Shown: positions 46,331 to 55,537 of the stretch, piece by piece
How the letters are laid out: each line of letters starts with the position of its first letter
How positions within the stretch are numbered: position 1 is the first letter of the stretch
From: Streptomyces sp. Tue 6430
GTDB taxonomy: Bacteria > Actinomycetota > Actinomycetes > Streptomycetales > Streptomycetaceae
NCBI GenBank assembly: GCA_021568835.1
Contig: JAKGSH010000010.1
Location: forward strand, 372,001-436,000
Length of the DNA: 64,000 bases
Direction: 5' to 3'
Notes under the pieces: generated by a model
Databases searched by the model: none
Seen by the model: only the letters and a program-made list of their open reading frames with translations
What the model was told of the DNA's origin: nothing
Made by a program: the position numbers and the translations under genes

Positions 46331-47652
46331 CGGGCGACCTCCGCGACCACGGCGGTGCGGACGACGCGGACCCGCTCGGCCCGGTAGTGGCCGACGCGGC
46401 GGACCGACAGCCGCCAGCCGGGCAGCTCGGCCCGGTCGCCGACGGCCGGGATGCGGCCGAGCAGGTCGGCGACGAGCCCGGCGACCGTCTCGTACGGTCC
46501 CTCGGGCGCGTCGAGGCCGATGCGCCGGAGCGTGTCGACCCGGCAGCTGCCGTCGACGTCCCAGGCGGGCCTGCCGTCCTCGGGCGGGGCGGCGGCCAGT
46601 TCGGGGGTGTCCAGGCCGTCGTGCTCGTCGCGGACCTCGCCGACGATCTCCTCGACGATGTCCTCCAGGGTCACCACGCCGGCCGTGCCGCCGTACTCGT
46701 CCACGACGACGGCGATCGGCTGCTCGCTGCGCAGCCGGGCCAGCAGGGGCCGCACGGGCAGGGTCTCGGGGACCAGCAGGGCCGGGCGGGCGATCCGGCC
46801 GAGCGGGGTGCGCAGCCGGTCGTGGACGGGGACGGCCAGGGCGTCCTTGAGGTGGACCATGCCGACGATCTCGTCGATCTTCTCGCGGTAGACGGGGAAG
46901 CGGGACAGGCCGGTGGCGCGGGTCAGGTTGACCACGTCCTCGGCGGTGGCCGACGCCTGCAGGGCGCTGACCTTCACCCGCGGGGTCATCACGTGCTGGG
47001 CGGTCAGCCCGGCCAGGGACAGGGTCCGTACGAAGAGGTCGGCCGTGTCCTGTTCGAGCGTGCCGGCACGGGCGGAGTGCCGGGCCAGGGAGACCAGTTC
47101 GCCGGGGGTGCGGGCGGAGGCCAGCTCCTCGGTGGGCTCGACGCCCAGGGCGCGCACGAGCCGGTTGGCGACGGCGTTGAGGCCGGCGATGACCGGCCGG
47201 AAGAGGCGGGCGAACGCGTGCTGCGGGCCGGCGACGAAGCGCGCGACCTGGAGGGGCTTGGAGACCGCCCAGTTCTTCGGTACGAGTTCACCGATCACCA
47301 TCTGCACGGCGGAGGCCAGCAGCATGCCGATGACGACGGCCACCCCGGAGACGGCGCCCTCGGGGACGCGGATCGCGGTGAGGGGGCCGCCGAGCAGCTC
47401 GGCGAGTGCCGGTTCGGCCAGCATGCCGACGACGAGGGAGGTGATGGTGATGCCGAGCTGGGTGCCGGAGAGCTGGAAGGACAGCTCCTTGAGCGACTCG
47501 ACGACCGTACGGGCCCGTCGGTCGCCCTCGGCGGCGGCTTTCTCGGCCTCCTGGCGCTCGACGGTGACGAGCCCGAACTCGGCGGCCACGAAGAAGCCGT
47601 TGGCGAGGATGAGCAGGAACGCGGCTGCCAGGAGCAGCAGGGGGATGGTCAT
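46327..47652 (-). CDS. CNNM/CorC-type membrane protein with CBS and CorC domains, first of pair
   Basis: A 441-residue protein: DUF21/CNNM membrane domain (LLLLAAAFLLILANGFFVAA, LSGTQLGITITSLVVGMLAE, VIGELVPKNWAVSKPL), two CBS domains (QHVMTPRVKVSALQ, RFPVYREKIDEIVGMVHLKD, IAVVVDEYGGTAGVVTLEDI) and a C-terminal CorC/HlyC domain (WDVDGSCRVDTLRRIG to RAELPGWRLSVRRVG). Likely function is Mg2+ or Co2+ efflux or homeostasis. A hairpin upstream masks a GGAGG ribosome site, pointing to regulation at the leader. Frame intact. Confidence 0.94.
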   Translation of the reverse strand: MTIPLLLLAAAFLLILANGFFVAAEFGLVTVERQEAEKAAAEGDRRARTVVESLKELSFQLSGTQLGITITSLVVGMLAEPALAELLGGPLTAIRVPEGAVSGVAVVIGMLLASAVQMVIGELVPKNWAVSKPLQVARFVAGPQHAFARLFRPVIAGLNAVANRLVRALGVEPTEELASARTPGELVSLARHSARAGTLEQDTADLFVRTLSLAGLTAQHVMTPRVKVSALQASATAEDVVNLTRATGLSRFPVYREKIDEIVGMVHLKDALAVPVHDRLRTPLGRIARPALLVPETLPVRPLLARLRSEQPIAVVVDEYGGTAGVVTLEDIVEEIVGEVRDEHDGLDTPELAAAPPEDGRPAWDVDGSCRVDTLRRIGLDAPEGPYETVAGLVADLLGRIPAVGDRAELPGWRLSVRRVGHYRAERVRVVRTAVVAEVAR

Positions 47653-47800
47653 GAAGCCGCCGCCTCCGTTTCGGAGGGGGCGGCGCAGGTACTACAGGAC
47701 GAACCGTCCATCGCCGGAGAGGGTCACTCCTCGGGTAGCAGGACCCCCCGCGCGCCGGGCAGGGCGCGACGGGGGCGGAGGCGCAAAGGGGACGCCTCCG
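47653..47800 (-). promoter_or_regulatory. Structured leader of the CNNM gene pair
   Basis: On the minus strand the gene is preceded by two strong hairpins. One has arms CGGAGGCG and CGCCTCCG at 47776-47783 and 47793-47800. The other, GC-rich with a GAAA-like loop, lies at about 47655-47684 and sequesters the GGAGG just upstream of the ATG. TAATCT at about 47806-47811 could be the -10 box, giving a leader near 145 bases. I could not match it to a known riboswitch class. Confidence 0.45.
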
Positions 47801-47874
47801 TCACCAGATTAATCAAGACAGGGGCTCCAGCGGCAGGGTGGACGCCCCCGAGTCAGCCCTGATGCTGCTCCGCG

Positions 47875-48327
47875 TCAGCCCTGGTCCCGGTCGGAGCGGT
47901 GCACGGAGCGGGCCTCCACGAGGCCGCGCAGGGCGCGCGCGTGGGCGATGGCCTGCTGCTTGTCGATGCCCGGCTGGATGCCGAGCGCGGGCAGGCTGGT
48001 GCCGTCGCTGAGGTCGAGGAACACCCAGGGGTCGCCCTGTCGGAGGTTCACCTGGAGGATCTCGGCCCACTCCAGGTGCCGCCTGCTCGCGATGTTCACC
48101 ACGGTGACACCGGCGTCGTCGGCGACGACCCTGACCCGGGCCAGCTGGGCCGGCACCCAGAAGCAGAGGGCGCCGGTGAGGACGAAGCTGAGCCGTTCCC
48201 CCGGCCCGAGGTCCAGCAGCAGGGCGACGGCGGAGATGACGAGGAAGAGCACCGCTCCGGCCGAGAGGAGCACCGCGCGGGTGCGGCTCGGCCGGAAGGT
48301 GACGGGGAGCGTGGGCTGGTCGGACAT
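47875..48327 (-). CDS. PH domain-containing membrane protein
   Basis: A 150-residue protein with two membrane helices at the start (AVLLSAGAVLFLVISAVALL, LSFVLTGALCFWVPAQLARV) and a bacterial PH-like domain (DDAGVTVVNIASRRHLEWAE, LQVNLRQGDPWVFLDLSDGT). It lies 13 bases after the hisG stop and is probably the last gene of the his unit. Conserved in this position in Streptomyces as far as I recall. The role is unknown. Frame intact. Confidence 0.88.
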   Translation of the reverse strand: MSDQPTLPVTFRPSRTRAVLLSAGAVLFLVISAVALLLDLGPGERLSFVLTGALCFWVPAQLARVRVVADDAGVTVVNIASRRHLEWAEILQVNLRQGDPWVFLDLSDGTSLPALGIQPGIDKQQAIAHARALRGLVEARSVHRSDRDQG

Positions 48328-48340
48328 CTTCCCGGGGTTC

Positions 48341-49189
48341 TCAGAGTCGGCAGGCGTGGATGGCCGTGGTGAGGATGGCGCGGGCGCCGATGTCGTACAG
48401 GTCGTCCATGATCCGCTGCGCCTCCTTGGCGGGGACCATGGCGCGGACGGCGACCCAGCCCTCGTTGTGCAGCGGGGAGACGGTCGGCGACTCCAGGCCG
48501 GGGGTGAGCGCGACGGCCTTCTCGAGCTGCTCGACGCGGCAGTCGTAGTCCATCATCACGTACGTGCGGGCGACCAGGACGCCCTGGAGGCGGCGCAGGA
48601 ACTGCTGGACCTTGGGCTCCTCGCCGTCCGCGCCGGTGCGGCGGATGACGACGGCCTCGGACTTCATGATGGGCTCGCCGATGACCTCAAGGCCCGCGTT
48701 GCGCAGGGAGGTGCCGGTCTCGACGACGTCGGCGATGACCTCGGCGACGCCCAGCTCGATGGCGGTCTCGACGGCGCCGTCCAGGTGGACGACGGAGGCG
48801 TCGATGCCGTGGTCGGCGAGGTGCTTGGCCACGATCCCCTCGTAGGAGGTGGCGACCGTCATGCCCTTGAGGTCCTCGACGCCGCCGGCGGTGCCGGGCT
48901 TGGTGGCGAAGCGGAAGGTGGAGCGGGCGAAGCCGAGCGGGAGGATCTCCTCGGCGTCGGCGCCGGAGTCGATGAGCAGGTCGCGGCCGGTGATGCCGAT
49001 GTCGAGGCGGCCGGAGGAGACGTAGATCGCGATGTCGCGGGGGCGGAGGTAGAAGAACTCGACCTCGTTCTCCGGGTCGACGATCCGCAGTTCCTTGGCC
49101 TCGCGGCGCTGCTGGTAGCCGGCCTCATGCAGCATCTCCCCCGCAGGTCCGGACAGGGAACCCTTGTTGGGGATGGCGATGCGCAGCAT
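48341..49189 (-). CDS. hisG: ATP phosphoribosyltransferase
   Basis: A 282-residue long-form HisG, the first enzyme of histidine synthesis (ATP plus PRPP to phosphoribosyl-ATP). MLRIAIPNKGSLSGPAGEML opens the protein; RPRDIAIYVSSGRLDIGITG, IADVVETGTSLRNAGLEVIG with the PRPP site and the C-terminal ACT-like regulatory domain (VEQLEKAVALTPGLESPTVS) follow. This form is inhibited by histidine. It starts 49 bases after hisE. Frame intact. Confidence 0.98.
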   Translation of the reverse strand: MLRIAIPNKGSLSGPAGEMLHEAGYQQRREAKELRIVDPENEVEFFYLRPRDIAIYVSSGRLDIGITGRDLLIDSGADAEEILPLGFARSTFRFATKPGTAGGVEDLKGMTVATSYEGIVAKHLADHGIDASVVHLDGAVETAIELGVAEVIADVVETGTSLRNAGLEVIGEPIMKSEAVVIRRTGADGEEPKVQQFLRRLQGVLVARTYVMMDYDCRVEQLEKAVALTPGLESPTVSPLHNEGWVAVRAMVPAKEAQRIMDDLYDIGARAILTTAIHACRL

Positions 49190-49238
49190 GAGGTCGGCTT
49201 CCTTCGCGTGGTGTTGTTCGGGAGGTGGTGGGCAGGGC

Positions 49239-49511
49239 TTACAGGTGGGCGTAGACGTCGTCCAGCGAGATGCCGCGGGCGACCATCATCACCTGGACGT
49301 GGTAGAGCAGCTGCGAGATCTCCTCGGCTGCGGCGTCCTTGCCCTCGTACTCGGCGGCCATCCAGACCTCGGCGGCCTCTTCGACGACCTTCTTGCCGAT
49401 GGCGTGGACCCCCTTCCCGACCAGTTCTGCGGTGCGGGAAGTGGCGGGGTCGCCGTCGGCGGCCTTCTGCTGGAGCTCGGTGAACAGCTCCTCGAACGTC
49501 TTCTTGGACAT
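49239..49511 (-). CDS. hisE: Phosphoribosyl-ATP pyrophosphatase
   Basis: A 90-residue stand-alone HisE, which hydrolyses phosphoribosyl-ATP to phosphoribosyl-AMP. It shows the MazG-like helical fold with [40 protein letters not shown] and [20 protein letters not shown], with the acidic metal-binding EEAAE and the later Glu-Glu pair. The upstream gene is ribH, 33 bases away, so histidine and riboflavin genes may share a transcript. Frame intact. Confidence 0.97.
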   Translation of the reverse strand: MSKKTFEELFTELQQKAADGDPATSRTAELVGKGVHAIGKKVVEEAAEVWMAAEYEGKDAAAEEISQLLYHVQVMMVARGISLDDVYAHL

Positions 49512-49544
49512 GGTGGTCCCACCCTAGCCGTTGTCCGGGGCGGC

Positions 49545-50030
49545 CTAGCGCCAGGGTTCGGATACTGAGCGCAGGGTGGCCGCGGTCGCCACCGCCGCCG
49601 TCACCGCCTCGTGGCCCTTGTCCTCGGTGGAGCCCTCGATGCCGGCCCGGTCCAGGGCCTGCTCCTCAGTGTCACAGGTGAGGACCCCGAAGCCGACGGG
49701 CACGCCGGTGTCGACCGAGACCTGGGTCAGGCCCTGGGCGACGCCCTGGCACACGTACTCGAAGTGCGGGGTCCCGCCGCGGATGACGACGCCGAGGGCG
49801 ACGATCGCGTCGTAGCCGCGGCCCGCGAGGACCTTGGCGACCACCGGCAGTTCCCAGCTGCCGGGGACCCGGAGCAGGGTCGGCTCGTCGATGCCGAGGT
49901 CGTGCAGGGCGCGCAGGGCGCCGTCGACCAGACCGTCCATCACCTTCTCGTGCCACTGCGCCGCGATGACGGCGACCCTGAGGTCACCCACATTGCGTAC
50001 GGACAACTCCGGTGCGCCCTTGCCGCTCAC
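49545..50030 (-). CDS. ribH: 6,7-dimethyl-8-ribityllumazine synthase
   Basis: A 161-residue lumazine synthase. It condenses 5-amino-6-ribitylamino-uracil with DHBP. Motifs are [40 protein letters not shown] (with the conserved PGSWELP), [20 protein letters not shown] (catalytic His) and [23 protein letters not shown] at 50030 follows a perfect AAGGAGA site. Fourth gene of the riboflavin operon. Frame intact. Confidence 0.97.
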   Translation of the reverse strand: MSGKGAPELSVRNVGDLRVAVIAAQWHEKVMDGLVDGALRALHDLGIDEPTLLRVPGSWELPVVAKVLAGRGYDAIVALGVVIRGGTPHFEYVCQGVAQGLTQVSVDTGVPVGFGVLTCDTEEQALDRAGIEGSTEDKGHEAVTAAVATAATLRSVSEPWR

Positions 50031-50050
50031 GTCTCTCCTTCGTGCCGTGC

Positions 50051-51340
50051 TTACTGGTTGCCGCAGGGGGACACGGGAGCCGTGTCCAGCCAGGGCAGGT
50101 CGTGTCCCATCCGGTCCCGCTTGGTGCGCAGGTAGCGGATGTTGTGCTCGCCCGCCTGGACGGGCATCGGTTCGCGGGCGGCGACCTCGATGCCGTGCCG
50201 GGTGAGCGCGTCGGTCTTCTCGGGGTTGTTGGTCATCAGCCGTACGCTGCGCACGCCCAGGTCGTCGAGGATCCGCGCGCCGGCAGCGTAGTCCCGGGCG
50301 TCGGCGGGCAGGCCCAGTTCCAGGTTGGCGTCGAGGGTGTCGCGGCCGCGCTCCTGGAGCTCGTACGCCCGGAGCTTGGACAGCAGGCCGATGCCGCGGC
50401 CCTCGTGTCCGCGCAGGTAGACCACGACGCCCCGGCCCTCGGTCTGGATGCGCTCCAGGGAGGCGTCGAGCTGGGGGCCGCAGTCGCAACGCGCGGAGCC
50501 GAAGACGTCCCCGGTGAGGCACTCGGAGTGGACGCGGACGAGGACGTCCCTGCCGTCGCCGATCTCGCCGTGCACGAGGGCGACGTGCTCGACGCCGTCG
50601 ACGGTGGAGCGGTAGCCGTACGCGGTGAAGGTGCCGTGGACGGTGGGCAGGCGGGTCTCGGCCTCGCGGCGGACGGTGGGCTCGGCGGTGCGGCGGTAGG
50701 CGATCAGGTCCTCGATGGAGATGATCGTCAGGCCGTGCTTGCGGGCGAAGGGGATCAGCTCGGGCAGGCGGAGCATGCGGCCGTCCTCACCGGCGATCTC
50801 GACGATGGCGCCGGCCGGCCGCAGGCCCGCGAGCCGGGCGAGGTCGACGGCGGCCTCGGTGTGCCCGTTGCGCACGAGGACGCCGCCGGGCCTGGCGCGC
50901 AGCGGGAAGACGTGGCCGGGGCGGACGAGGTCGGTGGGTTCGGCGGTGCCGTCGGCCAGGAGCCGCAGGGTGGTGGCGCGGTCGGCGGCGGAGATGCCGG
51001 TGGTCACGCCGTGCGCGGCACAGGCGTCGACGGAGACGGTGAACGCGGTCTTCATCGACTCGGTGTTGTCCGCGACCATCTGCGGGAGCTCGAGCCGGTC
51101 GAGTTCGTCCCCCTCCATGGGGGCGCAGATCAGACCGCGGCACTCGCTCATCATGAAGGCGACGATCTCGGGGGTGGCCTTCTCGGCGGCGATGACGAGG
51201 TCGCCCTCGTTCTCGCGGTTCTCGTCGTCGACGACCACGACCGGGCGGCCGGCGGCGATGTCGGCGACGGCCCGCTCCACCGGGTCGAGGGCGAACTCCT
51301 CGATGTCGTCGGGGGTGCGGAGGACGGGTGCCGTGCTCAT
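50051..51340 (-). CDS. ribBA: Bifunctional 3,4-dihydroxy-2-butanone 4-phosphate synthase / GTP cyclohydrolase II
   Basis: A 429-residue fusion enzyme of riboflavin synthesis. The N-terminal RibB domain has [34 protein letters not shown] and [20 protein letters not shown] with the [13 protein letters not shown] box. The C-terminal RibA domain has the zinc site [40 protein letters not shown] and [23 protein letters not shown] at 51340, overlapping the pnuC-like stop. Frame intact. Confidence 0.97.
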   Translation of the reverse strand: MSTAPVLRTPDDIEEFALDPVERAVADIAAGRPVVVVDDENRENEGDLVIAAEKATPEIVAFMMSECRGLICAPMEGDELDRLELPQMVADNTESMKTAFTVSVDACAAHGVTTGISAADRATTLRLLADGTAEPTDLVRPGHVFPLRARPGGVLVRNGHTEAAVDLARLAGLRPAGAIVEIAGEDGRMLRLPELIPFARKHGLTIISIEDLIAYRRTAEPTVRREAETRLPTVHGTFTAYGYRSTVDGVEHVALVHGEIGDGRDVLVRVHSECLTGDVFGSARCDCGPQLDASLERIQTEGRGVVVYLRGHEGRGIGLLSKLRAYELQERGRDTLDANLELGLPADARDYAAGARILDDLGVRSVRLMTNNPEKTDALTRHGIEVAAREPMPVQAGEHNIRYLRTKRDRMGHDLPWLDTAPVSPCGNQ

Positions 51341-51978
51341 GCGGGCGCTCCTTCCAGAGCGGGCCGGGTACCCCTGCGGGAGCGCAGCCACCAGTCGCGC
51401 ATGCCCCACAGGACGAGCGCGCCGTAGATGACGTAGACGAAGCCGGAGAAGGCGTAGCCGTTGGCGAAGTTCAGGGGGACGCCGACGAGGTCGACGAGGA
51501 GCCAGGCGAACCAGAACTCGACCATGCCCTTGGCCTGGGCGTACATGGCGACGATGGTGCCGACGAAGATGTAGGCGTCGGGCCAGGGGTCCCAGGACAG
51601 GGTGGGGTAGGCCGTGAACAGGAGCGCCACGGCGACCGTGCCGGCGGCGGCGGCGCCGGTCATGGCGGCGCGCTCGCGCCAGGTGGCGAAGCGCGGGGCG
51701 ATGTGGCCGTCGGCGGATCCGCTCCGGTCGCGGTTCCACCGCCACCAGCCGTAGAGGGCGACGGCCATGACGACGGCCTGCTTGCCGGCGCTGCCGGTGA
51801 GGTGGCCGAAGAAGGCGCCGAAGAGGATGAGGCCGGAGAGGAACTGCACCGGCCAGCTCCAGAGGGACCGGCGCCAGCCGAGTGCGAGTGCGGCCAGTCC
51901 GAAGATGTTGCCGATCATGTCCGACCAGAGGATGTGCTGGTCGAGGAGGACGAAGGCCTCAGAGTTCAGGGTGTTCAC
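51337..51978 (-). CDS. PnuC-family vitamin transporter (RibM-like riboflavin uptake)
   Basis: A 213-residue PnuC-type membrane protein. Hydrophobic helices include [40 protein letters not shown] and [17 protein letters not shown], with the family motif [20 protein letters not shown]. Within a riboflavin operon behind an FMN riboswitch this is expected to be a riboflavin transporter of the RibM/PnuX kind. It starts inside the end of ribE and ends inside ribBA, so the three are coupled. Frame intact. Confidence 0.92.
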   Translation of the reverse strand: MNTLNSEAFVLLDQHILWSDMIGNIFGLAALALGWRRSLWSWPVQFLSGLILFGAFFGHLTGSAGKQAVVMAVALYGWWRWNRDRSGSADGHIAPRFATWRERAAMTGAAAAGTVAVALLFTAYPTLSWDPWPDAYIFVGTIVAMYAQAKGMVEFWFAWLLVDLVGVPLNFANGYAFSGFVYVIYGALVLWGMRDWWLRSRRGTRPALEGAPA

Positions 51979-52580
51979 TTCGCCGCCCCACCGGTGGTGG
52001 CCATGAGCCGCTCCACGTACTTGGCGACGATGTCCACCTCGAGGTTGACCGGGTCGCCGGGCTGCTTGAGACCGAGGGTGGTCAGGGCGAGGGTGGTGGG
52101 GATGAGGCTGACGGTGAAGTGGTCGGACCCGGCCTCCACGACCGTGAGGCTGATGCCGTCGACGGTGATGGACCCCTTCTCGACGACGTACCGGGCGAGG
52201 TCGGCGGGGAGGGCGATCCTGACGATCTCCCAGTGCTCGGAGGGTGTGCGCTCCAGCACCTGTCCGGTGCCGTCGACGTGGCCCTGCACGATGTGGCCGC
52301 CGAGGCGCGCGCCGACGGCGGTGGGGCGTTCGAGGTTGACGCGGGAGCCGACGGTGAGGGCGCCGAGGCTGGACCGCTTCAGGGTCTCGGCCATGACGTC
52401 GGCGGTGAACTCGTCGCCCTCGTGCTCGACGACGGTGAGGCAGACGCCGTTGACCGCGATGGAGTCACCGTGCTTGGCGCCGTCGGTGACGACGGGGCCG
52501 CGGACGCGGAAGCGACAGGCGTCGTCGAGGTTCTCGACGGCGGTGATCTCGCCCAGTTCTTCGACGATTCCGGTGAACAC
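51975..52580 (-). CDS. ribE: Riboflavin synthase, alpha chain
   Basis: A 201-residue riboflavin synthase with two lumazine-binding repeats. MFTGIVEELGEITAVENLDD starts the first, ADVMAETLKRSSLGALTVGS and GHIVQGHVDGTGQVLER join them, and ITVDGISLTVVEAGSDHFTV lies in the second. It converts two dimethyl-ribityllumazines to riboflavin. First gene of the operon, about 155 bases after the end of the FMN riboswitch. Frame intact. Confidence 0.97.
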   Translation of the reverse strand: MFTGIVEELGEITAVENLDDACRFRVRGPVVTDGAKHGDSIAVNGVCLTVVEHEGDEFTADVMAETLKRSSLGALTVGSRVNLERPTAVGARLGGHIVQGHVDGTGQVLERTPSEHWEIVRIALPADLARYVVEKGSITVDGISLTVVEAGSDHFTVSLIPTTLALTTLGLKQPGDPVNLEVDIVAKYVERLMATTGGAAK

Positions 52581-52734
52581 TTCCCGGGTCCTCCTGCCTC
52601 GTGGGGCACGGACTCCGGGGCCTGTCGATGACGACAGAAGGAAGCGGGTGAGGACACCGGGGCGACGCCGGACAGACTCGTCCGCGGACGAGTACGGATA
52701 CGGCGGCGCGCACGAATGCCCGCCCGCCGCGCAC

Positions 52735-52856
52735 TGCCTCCCATCCGGACTTTAACCGTCGGTCCAGGAATTTCACCTGGTCAACCGGCCGCTGGAGGCG
52801 GCCGGGTCGCGGACTGTAACCGCCGGTTCGGAATTTCACCGACCCCGGAGTGCGCT
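52735..52856 (-). promoter_or_regulatory. FMN riboswitch (RFN element)
   Basis: On the minus strand all conserved blocks are present in order: ACTCCGGGGTCGGTGAAATT, CCGAACCGGCGGTTACAGTC, the variable GC-rich stem, GACCAGGTGAAATTCCTG, GACCGACGGTTAAAGTCCG and GGATGGGAGG. It controls the ribE operon in response to FMN, by premature termination or ribosome-site blocking. The distance of about 155 bases to ribE leaves room for an expression platform. Confidence 0.97.
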
Positions 52857-53001
52857 GCTTTAGGTACAGGGCCAGTGTGCCACGCCCGGTACACGTCCAT
52901 GCGGGTGACGCCTGTGGGGTGGCTCACAGGGGACGCGCGGGGACATCCCGGCCGGGCCGTCCGGCGCCCCGGCCCGGGGCCTGGACACCTTCTCTCCAGA
53001 T

Positions 53002-53044
53002 TGGTCCATACCTATTGACGCATTGGTCTAGTCCTCTCTAGGGT
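53002..53044 (+). promoter_or_regulatory. Chitinase promoter with two 12-bp direct repeats
   Basis: TGGTCCATACCT (53002-53013) and TGGTCTAGTCCT (53024-53035), spaced 22 bases, match the direct repeats that mediate chitin induction and glucose repression in Streptomyces chitinase genes, and each resembles half of the DasR dre palindrome. TTGACG (53015-53020) and TAGGGT (53039-53044) with an 18-base spacer form the promoter, so the second repeat lies inside it. Confidence 0.85.
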
Positions 53045-53074
53045 CTGCGCAACTTCCGTGGAGAGGAACCGACT

Positions 53075-55459
53075 GTGCTGTCCCCCTCACGACACCGGGC
53101 GAGACCCGCGCTGCTCGCCGCCGCGGCGGCGGTGGCGGGCCTGCTGCTCGCCGGACTGCCGGCCACCGTCTCGAACGCCGCCGACCAGGAGTCCTGCCGC
53201 CCCGACGGCCTCTACGAGACGCCGGGCGCGGACGTCCCCTACTGCTCGGTCTACGACACGGCCGGCCGGGAGAAGATGGGCGCCGACCACCAGCGCCGGG
53301 TGATCGGCTACTTCACCGGCTGGCGCACCGGCAAGGACGGCACTCCCGCCTACCTGGCCCCGGACATCCCGTGGGACAAGGTCACCCACCTCAACTACGC
53401 GTTCGCGCACGTCGACGGGTCCGGCAAGCTCTCCGTCGGCGCGGACGGCGCCGCCAACGCGGCGACCGGGATGACCTGGCCGGGCGTGGCCGGTGCCGAA
53501 ATGGACCCGGCACTCCCCTACCAGGGCCACTTCAACCTGCTCAACAAGTTCAAGAAGCAGCACCCCGACGTGAAGACCCTGATCTCCGTGGGCGGCTGGG
53601 CGGAGACCGGCGGCTACTTCGCCGCCGACGGCACCCGCGTCGGCTCGGGCGGCTTCTACTCCATGGCCACGAACGCGGACGGCTCGGTCGACCAGGCTGG
53701 CATCGACACCTTCGCGAACTCCGCCGTCGACTTCGTCAGGAAGTACGGCTTCAACGGCGTCGACATCGACTACGAGTACCCGACGACCATGAAGGACGCG
53801 GGCAACCCGCTCGACTGGCCCCTCTCCAACGCCCGCCGCGCCGGACTCGTCAACGGCTACGCGGCGCTGATGAGGACGCTGCGCGAGAAGCTCGACCGCG
53901 CGGGCTCGGCGGACGGGAAGCACTACCTGCTGTCGGTGGCCGCGCCCTCGTCCGGATACCTGCTGCGCGGCATGGAGACCTTCCAGGTCCAGAAGTACCT
54001 GGACTACGTCAACATCATGTCCTACGACCTGCACGGCGCCTGGAACGAGTACGTCGGCCCGAACGCCTCCCTCTTCGACGACGGCAAGGACGCCGAACTC
54101 GCCGCGGCGGGCGTGTACTCGACATCGCAGTACGGCGGGATCGGCTACCTGAACACCGACTGGGCCTATCACTACTTCCGCGGATCGATGCCGGCCGGCC
54201 GCATCAACATCGGGCTCCCCTACTACACCCGGGGGTTCAAGAACGTCACCGGCGGGACCGACGGGCTGTGGGGCAGGGCGGCCACGACCACCTGTCCGGC
54301 CGGGTCCGGCCTCACCAGGTGCGGGGACGGTGCCGTCGGCATCGACAACCTCTGGCACGACCTGGACACCGCCGGGCAGGAGGCGCCCGCCGGATCCAAC
54401 CCGATGTGGCACGCCAAGAACCTGGAGAAGGGCGTCGTCGGGGACTACGTCACGCGGTACGGCTTCCCGGCCGGCACCCGGCTGACCGGCACGTACGCCC
54501 GCAGGTACGACGCCACGCTGGTCGCGCCCTGGCTGTGGAACGCCGAGAAGAAGGTGTTCCTGTCCACCGAGGACGAGCAGTCCGTCGCCGCCAAGGCCGA
54601 CTACGTCGTCGACCAGGGCATCGGCGGCACCATGGTGTGGGAGCTGGCCGGTGACTACGGCTGGAACGCGGCCGAGGGGCAGTACGAGCCGGGGTCGACG
54701 CTGACCTCCACGATGTACGAGAGGTTCCGGTCGGCCTCGCCGTACGGCGCGAAGCGGTCGACGGTGGAGCTGCCGGCGGAGGCGCTGAAGATCGACGTGG
54801 AGTTCGGGCAGTTCCCGCTCGGCGACTCCAACTACCCGATCAGCCCCAAGCTCAGGATCACCAACAACACGTCCACGGCCCTGCCCGGCGGCACCGAGTT
54901 CCGCTTCGACTACGGCACGTCGGCGCCCGGCAACGCCAAGGACCAGTCCGGCTGGGGCACTTCGGTGATCAGCAGCGATCACACGGGGAACAACGTCGGC
55001 GGCCTCAAGGGCGCCCACCACCGGGTCTCGCTGAAGCTGCCGGCCTGGCAGACGCTGGCGCCGGGGGCGTCGGCGGAGCTGGACTTCGTCTACCACCTGC
55101 CGGTGTCGACGCCCTCGAACTGGACGGTGACCTTCGGCGGACGGACGTACGCGCTGGCCGGTGACCTGGCGCGCGGCACCACGGTGGTGGAACCGGGGCC
55201 GTCGGCTCCGGCCAGTCCGAGTGCGAGCCCGAGTGCAAGTGCGAGCCCGAGCCCGAGCCCGTCGGGCAGCGTCTCCCCGTCGCCCTCCGGCGGGACCGGG
55301 CAGTGCACCGTCCCCGCCTGGACCGCGACGACGGAGTACGCCGGCGGGAGCCAGGTGTCCCACAAGGGTCACACCTGGCGCGCCCAGTGGTGGACGCGGG
55401 GCGAGGAGCCCGGCACCACCGGTGAATGGGGGGTGTGGCGGGACCTCGGTTCCTGCTGA
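53075..55459 (+). CDS. Secreted GH18 chitinase with C-terminal chitin-binding domain
   Basis: A 794-residue extracellular enzyme. A Sec signal (residues about 1-36, ending SNAA) precedes a family 18 catalytic domain (about 68-545) with the active site [11 protein letters not shown], Glu234 being the acid, plus [24 protein letters not shown] and [16 protein letters not shown] beta-sandwich module (about 565-700), a Pro/Ser linker and a CBM5/12-type domain ([33 protein letters not shown]) follow. It degrades chitin. From memory it corresponds to one of the S. coelicolor chi genes (SCO1444). Frame intact. Confidence 0.96.
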   Translation: MLSPSRHRARPALLAAAAAVAGLLLAGLPATVSNAADQESCRPDGLYETPGADVPYCSVYDTAGREKMGADHQRRVIGYFTGWRTGKDGTPAYLAPDIPWDKVTHLNYAFAHVDGSGKLSVGADGAANAATGMTWPGVAGAEMDPALPYQGHFNLLNKFKKQHPDVKTLISVGGWAETGGYFAADGTRVGSGGFYSMATNADGSVDQAGIDTFANSAVDFVRKYGFNGVDIDYEYPTTMKDAGNPLDWPLSNARRAGLVNGYAALMRTLREKLDRAGSADGKHYLLSVAAPSSGYLLRGMETFQVQKYLDYVNIMSYDLHGAWNEYVGPNASLFDDGKDAELAAAGVYSTSQYGGIGYLNTDWAYHYFRGSMPAGRINIGLPYYTRGFKNVTGGTDGLWGRAATTTCPAGSGLTRCGDGAVGIDNLWHDLDTAGQEAPAGSNPMWHAKNLEKGVVGDYVTRYGFPAGTRLTGTYARRYDATLVAPWLWNAEKKVFLSTEDEQSVAAKADYVVDQGIGGTMVWELAGDYGWNAAEGQYEPGSTLTSTMYERFRSASPYGAKRSTVELPAEALKIDVEFGQFPLGDSNYPISPKLRITNNTSTALPGGTEFRFDYGTSAPGNAKDQSGWGTSVISSDHTGNNVGGLKGAHHRVSLKLPAWQTLAPGASAELDFVYHLPVSTPSNWTVTFGGRTYALAGDLARGTTVVEPGPSAPASPSASPSASASPSPSPSGSVSPSPSGGTGQCTVPAWTATTEYAGGSQVSHKGHTWRAQWWTRGEEPGTTGEWGVWRDLGSC

Positions 55460-55471
55460 CCCCGTACGACC

Positions 55472-55510
55472 GGCCCGGTGGCGGTGACGACGGCCCTTGC
55501 CCGCCGCCGG
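55472..55510. terminator. Hairpin between chitinase and ROK genes
   Basis: Arms GGCCCGGTGG (55472-55481) and CCGCCGGGCC (55501-55510) pair over ten bases with one G-T wobble and a 19-base loop. It sits between the stops of two convergent genes, 12 bases after the chitinase stop, and can serve both. Confidence 0.6.
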
Positions 55511-55537
55511 GCCTCTCCACGACCCGGCCCCCTGGAG

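Noticed and set aside
47653..47874. M-box or yybP-ykoY riboswitch in the CNNM leader
   Set aside because: The conserved loop sequences of these classes are absent; only the hairpins are supported.
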